Shown one piece after another: positions 60,815-64,000 of a DNA stretch of 64,000 bases. The stretch spans positions 833,479 through 897,478 of the forward strand of contig NZ_JAASRW010000002.1 in assembly GCF_011761355.1 (NCBI RefSeq), given 5' to 3'. Within the stretch, counting starts at the first letter, position 1. Every line of letters begins with the position of its first letter. A program made the position numbers and the translations under genes. The notes below the pieces were generated by a model. The model saw only the letters and a list, made by a program, of their open reading frames with translations, had not been told where the DNA came from and ran no database searches. The DNA comes from Paenibacillus lupini (GTDB taxonomy: Bacteria > Bacillota > Bacilli > Paenibacillales > Paenibacillaceae).

Positions 60815-61974
60815 AACATCGCCTGGAAGCTTTTATTGGTGTAATCCTCTGTATCGTAATAACGACAGGTTGTTGGGATCGTGTTGAACTGTCCGACCGG
60901 GCATTTGATCTTGCAGCATCGACTGATCTGTTAGAAGACGGGAGCTATTTGACTGCGGCTCAATTTATTATTCCATCGAGGATTTCAGGAGGAGCAAGTA
61001 ATGGACAGCCTTATTTTGTTGAGACAGGTAACGGTAAAACTCTTCTTGAAGCCATTCAAAAGTCGCGGCAAAAGCTTTCCAGGCTTATAACCCGGGGTCA
61101 TCGGCGGAATTATTACATTGGTGAAGATCTGGCTAAGCATGGAATTAAAGAGCTGCTAGATGGATTTTCAAGAGATCCAGGTAATCGTATCCGATTAGAC
61201 ATTTGGGTGGTTAAGGGAAGTAGAGGTATGGAAGCTTTGCAGGTCCATTATCCTCTGGAGAAAATTCCATCTGTTGCTTCCTCCAAAATTCATAGGGCAA
61301 TTGGAGGGACGACATCCACGTCTTACCTCGACTTTATGATGGCTTCAAGTGACGAGGGGAGCAGCCCAACCCTGCCTGTCGTTGATATCGTTCAGGGGGC
61401 TTCTCCGCAAAAGACAATACTATTTTATGGCCGCGCTATTTTTAACCATGACTATAAACTTGTTGGCTATTTGAACTTTGTGGAAGGTGCTTATCGACAG
61501 TGGATTCTGAAGAGAATTTCTTATTTGGATATAGCTGAAGAAATACCCGAAGCAGGTGGGAGTGTCGGAATTATTGTTAACAGCTTCGGAAGCAAAGTAA
61601 AGAGCAGCATTTTAGGAACTAATAAGGTGAAAATAGAGATCGAGTTAACGGGAGCGGGACATGTTGGGGAGAACAATACCAATCTCAACCTAAACGAATC
61701 ACAAAATTTGAAGCTTGTTCAGAATGAGATTAACATGAAGACGAGCGAGCATGTTCTTGAAATGATTACTAAAGTTCAAAAGCAATTTGGCACCGATGTA
61801 TTGGGATTTAATCAAATTGTGAATCGTCAACATCCAGCTGAATGGAACAAAATCAAAGGACACTGGGATACGATATTTCCAGACATCGAAGTTACGGTCC
61901 ATGTCAACATCAACTTGAAATACGTTGGTTTAGTGGGACCATCGCTTCTCTATAAAGAAAGTGAGATTAAATAA
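60811..61974 (+). CDS. Spore germination protein, Ger(x)C family (ger operon 3, C subunit)
   Basis: 387 residues. Signal peptide ending TTGC then WD, the Ger(x)C lipoprotein mark. Core motifs are FVETGNGKTLLEAIQKSRQ, GHRRNYYIGEDLAKHGI and a C-terminal GTDVLGFNQIVNRQHP with VTVHVNINLKYVGL. Lipoprotein subunit of a germinant receptor. Here C precedes B, unlike operons 1 and 2. Confidence 0.92.
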   Translation: MKHRLEAFIGVILCIVITTGCWDRVELSDRAFDLAASTDLLEDGSYLTAAQFIIPSRISGGASNGQPYFVETGNGKTLLEAIQKSRQKLSRLITRGHRRNYYIGEDLAKHGIKELLDGFSRDPGNRIRLDIWVVKGSRGMEALQVHYPLEKIPSVASSKIHRAIGGTTSTSYLDFMMASSDEGSSPTLPVVDIVQGASPQKTILFYGRAIFNHDYKLVGYLNFVEGAYRQWILKRISYLDIAEEIPEAGGSVGIIVNSFGSKVKSSILGTNKVKIEIELTGAGHVGENNTNLNLNESQNLKLVQNEINMKTSEHVLEMITKVQKQFGTDVLGFNQIVNRQHPAEWNKIKGHWDTIFPDIEVTVHVNINLKYVGLVGPSLLYKESEIK

Positions 61975-63059
61975 TGAAAATCTCCGGTTATCAGCTGTTT
62001 TGGCTTATTTTTACGATGGAGTTTGGGATGACAGCTATTTTTACTCTTTCGCCCGCCGTATTTATGTCTAAACAAGACACTTGGATTTCAATTATCTTCG
62101 CAACTTTGATAGCCTTAGCTACTACATTCGTTGCTGTTAAACTAAGTCTCCTCTATCCGGAACAGACCTTTATTCAATCGAGTCAACTGATCCTCGGAAA
62201 GTGGCTTGGGAAAATCATATTGATCCCTTACTTTGTGATGTGGATTACTGTGACTGGTGTAATTCTGAGGGAATTCGCGGATTTTGTGTACATCACCTTA
62301 TTTAGCTCGACGCCACTTTGGAGTATTATTCTCATCATGTTATGTGCTGTCGTATATGCGACCAGCAGCGGGGGACTTAAAAGTATTGCCCGCAGCGGCG
62401 AAATCATTGGTCCTGTAGCCGCATTAGGCAGTATTCTCATCTTTTTCTTTAGTGTGAAGGACTGGGATTGGCTAAGACTGCTACCGGTATACTCCAACAC
62501 AGGATTTGTACCTATTCTGAAAGGAAGCCTCACACCAGCCTCTTTTCTTGCAGAATCCTTTATGGTAGTCATGTTAGTAGCTTTTATGAAAACACCAAAG
62601 CGTGTTATGAGTTCATCTTTACTAGGAGTTGCAGCTGCCTCAATTGCTGTTCTAGCGATGACCTTAATTGTAATTATGGTCTTTGGACCGAATTTACCGG
62701 CTAAATTTGTTTATCCGCTTTATTCGATAGTGTCTTATATCTCGGTTATGGAATTTATCCAGAACGTTGATGTTTTAATTGTACTGTTGTGGATCATCAG
62801 TATTTTTATCAAGTTGTCACTTTATATGTTCATCACCAGTTATGGTACCGCTCAATTATTTCATATTAAAAAATGGAAGCATACGATTTGGTGGATTGCG
62901 CCAATTGTGTTCATTCTTTCACTGCTGCCAAGAAACACACTGGATACTATGGATTACGCCAAGTCTGTCTGGCATGATGTGATATTCCCTGTAAATCTTG
63001 TAGGGATACCGTTACTCTTATGGATTATTGGTGTGATTCGTAAAAAGGCAGCATTATGA
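61974..63059 (+). CDS. Spore germination permease, GerAB family (ger operon 3, B subunit)
   Basis: 361 residues starting within the stop of the C gene (TAATG). Ten helices: QLFWLIFTMEFGMTAIFTLSP (core LFWLIFTMEFGMT), YPEQTFIQSSQLILGKWLGK and LRLLPVYSNTGFVPILKG, as in GerAB permeases. Germinant-binding subunit. It is the last protein gene before the rRNA operon; no clear terminator separates them. Confidence 0.93.
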   Translation: MKISGYQLFWLIFTMEFGMTAIFTLSPAVFMSKQDTWISIIFATLIALATTFVAVKLSLLYPEQTFIQSSQLILGKWLGKIILIPYFVMWITVTGVILREFADFVYITLFSSTPLWSIILIMLCAVVYATSSGGLKSIARSGEIIGPVAALGSILIFFFSVKDWDWLRLLPVYSNTGFVPILKGSLTPASFLAESFMVVMLVAFMKTPKRVMSSSLLGVAAASIAVLAMTLIVIMVFGPNLPAKFVYPLYSIVSYISVMEFIQNVDVLIVLLWIISIFIKLSLYMFITSYGTAQLFHIKKWKHTIWWIAPIVFILSLLPRNTLDTMDYAKSVWHDVIFPVNLVGIPLLLWIIGVIRKKAAL

Positions 63060-63078
63060 TAAGTAAATTATTACCTGT

Positions 63079-63108
63079 TGAACTTACTAGATGAACCGTG
63101 GTATATTC
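63079..63108 (+). promoter_or_regulatory. Candidate rrn promoter P1
   Basis: TTGAAC (63079-63084), 18-base spacer, TATATT (63103-63108), about 350 bases ahead of the 16S gene. Confidence 0.55.
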
Positions 63109-63195
63109 TATTTCCGGCCGAGAGAGACATGTGGTTGGACAGAAAAAGCTGAACACCATTGATTGATAGAAACTATGATCGATGAAAAATAAAGC

Positions 63196-63225
63196 TTGAC
63201 TCTAAAATTCATAACGTGATAAGAT
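63196..63225 (+). promoter_or_regulatory. rrn promoter P2
   Basis: TTGACT (63196-63201), 18-base spacer, TAAGAT (63220-63225), preceded by an A-rich stretch resembling an UP element. It forms a tandem pair with P1. Confidence 0.75.
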
Positions 63226-63247
63226 ACACAGCGTTGTGAAATAAATT

Positions 63248-63397
63248 GTTCTTTGAAAACTGAACAACGAGCAAAACTGCCCCGTTAGAAATAACGGAAA
63301 AAGCGATGTATTGATCTCTATCGAAGTAACTCAGCGATGAGCGACCGCGATTAGAGGTTGATCAAAACGCCGATTGGAAAACTTGTTTTCCAATGCG
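63248..63397 (+). other. rRNA leader with boxA-like sequence and processing stems
   Basis: GTTCTTTGAAAAC at 63248-63260 resembles the boxA antitermination sequence. CCGTTA-GAAA-TAACGG (63282-63297) and TTGGAAAAC-TT-GTTTTCCAA (63374-63393, extended by flanking GC pairs) are hairpins in the leader before 16S. The rest of 63060-63429 holds no gene. Confidence 0.65.
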
Positions 63398-63429
63398 GTA
63401 TAAAAGTTTGAGCAAGTCAAACAAACCAT

Positions 63430-64000
<571 letters not shown>

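Noticed and set aside
63060..63195. Terminator of ger operon 3 before the rRNA operon
   Set aside because: I could not find a convincing GC-rich stem with a T tract here; read-through into rrn remains possible.

Overview
The window looks like chromosomal DNA of an endospore-forming Bacillota of the Paenibacillaceae (Paenibacillus/Cohnella type). Evidence is a partial 16S rRNA gene at the right edge, three separate spore germination (ger) operons, an alpha/beta-type small acid-soluble spore protein, strong GGAGG ribosome sites and many Rho-independent terminators. No phage, IS element or CRISPR array was seen.

Layout. 1-10 kb: a 5'-truncated GxGYxYP putative glycoside hydrolase, a von Willebrand A lipoprotein, a GC-richer block (GDSL hydrolase plus two-gene ABC exporter), a glycerophosphodiesterase, an MFS exporter and a lone NTTRR-F1-like domain protein. 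10-21 kb: a CorA-type transporter, an aldo/keto reductase, ger operon 1 (minus strand, A-B-C) with a C39-like protein upstream, a phosphodiester glycosidase-like protein, a YbdG-type MscS channel preceded by four 60-bp repeats, an SASP and a stand-alone ATP-dependent DNA ligase. 21-28 kb: a MerR-type promoter driving a carboxymuconolactone decarboxylase-family gene with a decayed SDR behind it, then a divergent GntR-regulated sugar-acid operon whose enzyme classes fit D-apiose catabolism ending with a GH140-like apiosidase. 28-37 kb: an AI-2E transporter, a second MerR-type promoter with a tiny Cys-containing ORF and a Bcr/CflA efflux pump, then a vancomycin-resistance-like cluster (VanR/VanS-like, Ddl/Van ligase, alanine/serine racemase, VanXY-like peptidase and a separate VanT-type membrane acyltransferase). 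37-42 kb: MarR regulator and ger operon 2 (A-B-C plus a small two-helix protein). 42-46 kb: AraC regulator, solute-binding lipoprotein and GH43 enzyme. 46-55 kb: two two-component systems flanking an envelope unit (UppP, DedA, a frameshifted membrane protein, a DUF347 protein), a secreted duplicated-domain protein and a GNAT enzyme. 55-59 kb: DHA2 exporter, AraC regulator and a lipoprotein epoxide hydrolase. 59-63 kb: ger operon 3 (A-C-B). 63-64 kb: tandem rrn promoters, leader and the start of 16S rRNA.

The two most notable systems are (i) the van-like cluster in which the two halves of enterococcal VanT are separate genes split by the peptidase gene, and (ii) the candidate apiose pathway, in which an amidohydrolase-2 family protein may stand in for the known lactonase. 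Also notable are a hairpin element sitting directly in front of the Shine-Dalgarno sequence of two unrelated genes, and two identical-architecture MerR-type promoters with 19-bp spacers. All functional statements come from reading motifs and from family knowledge; no database search was run.
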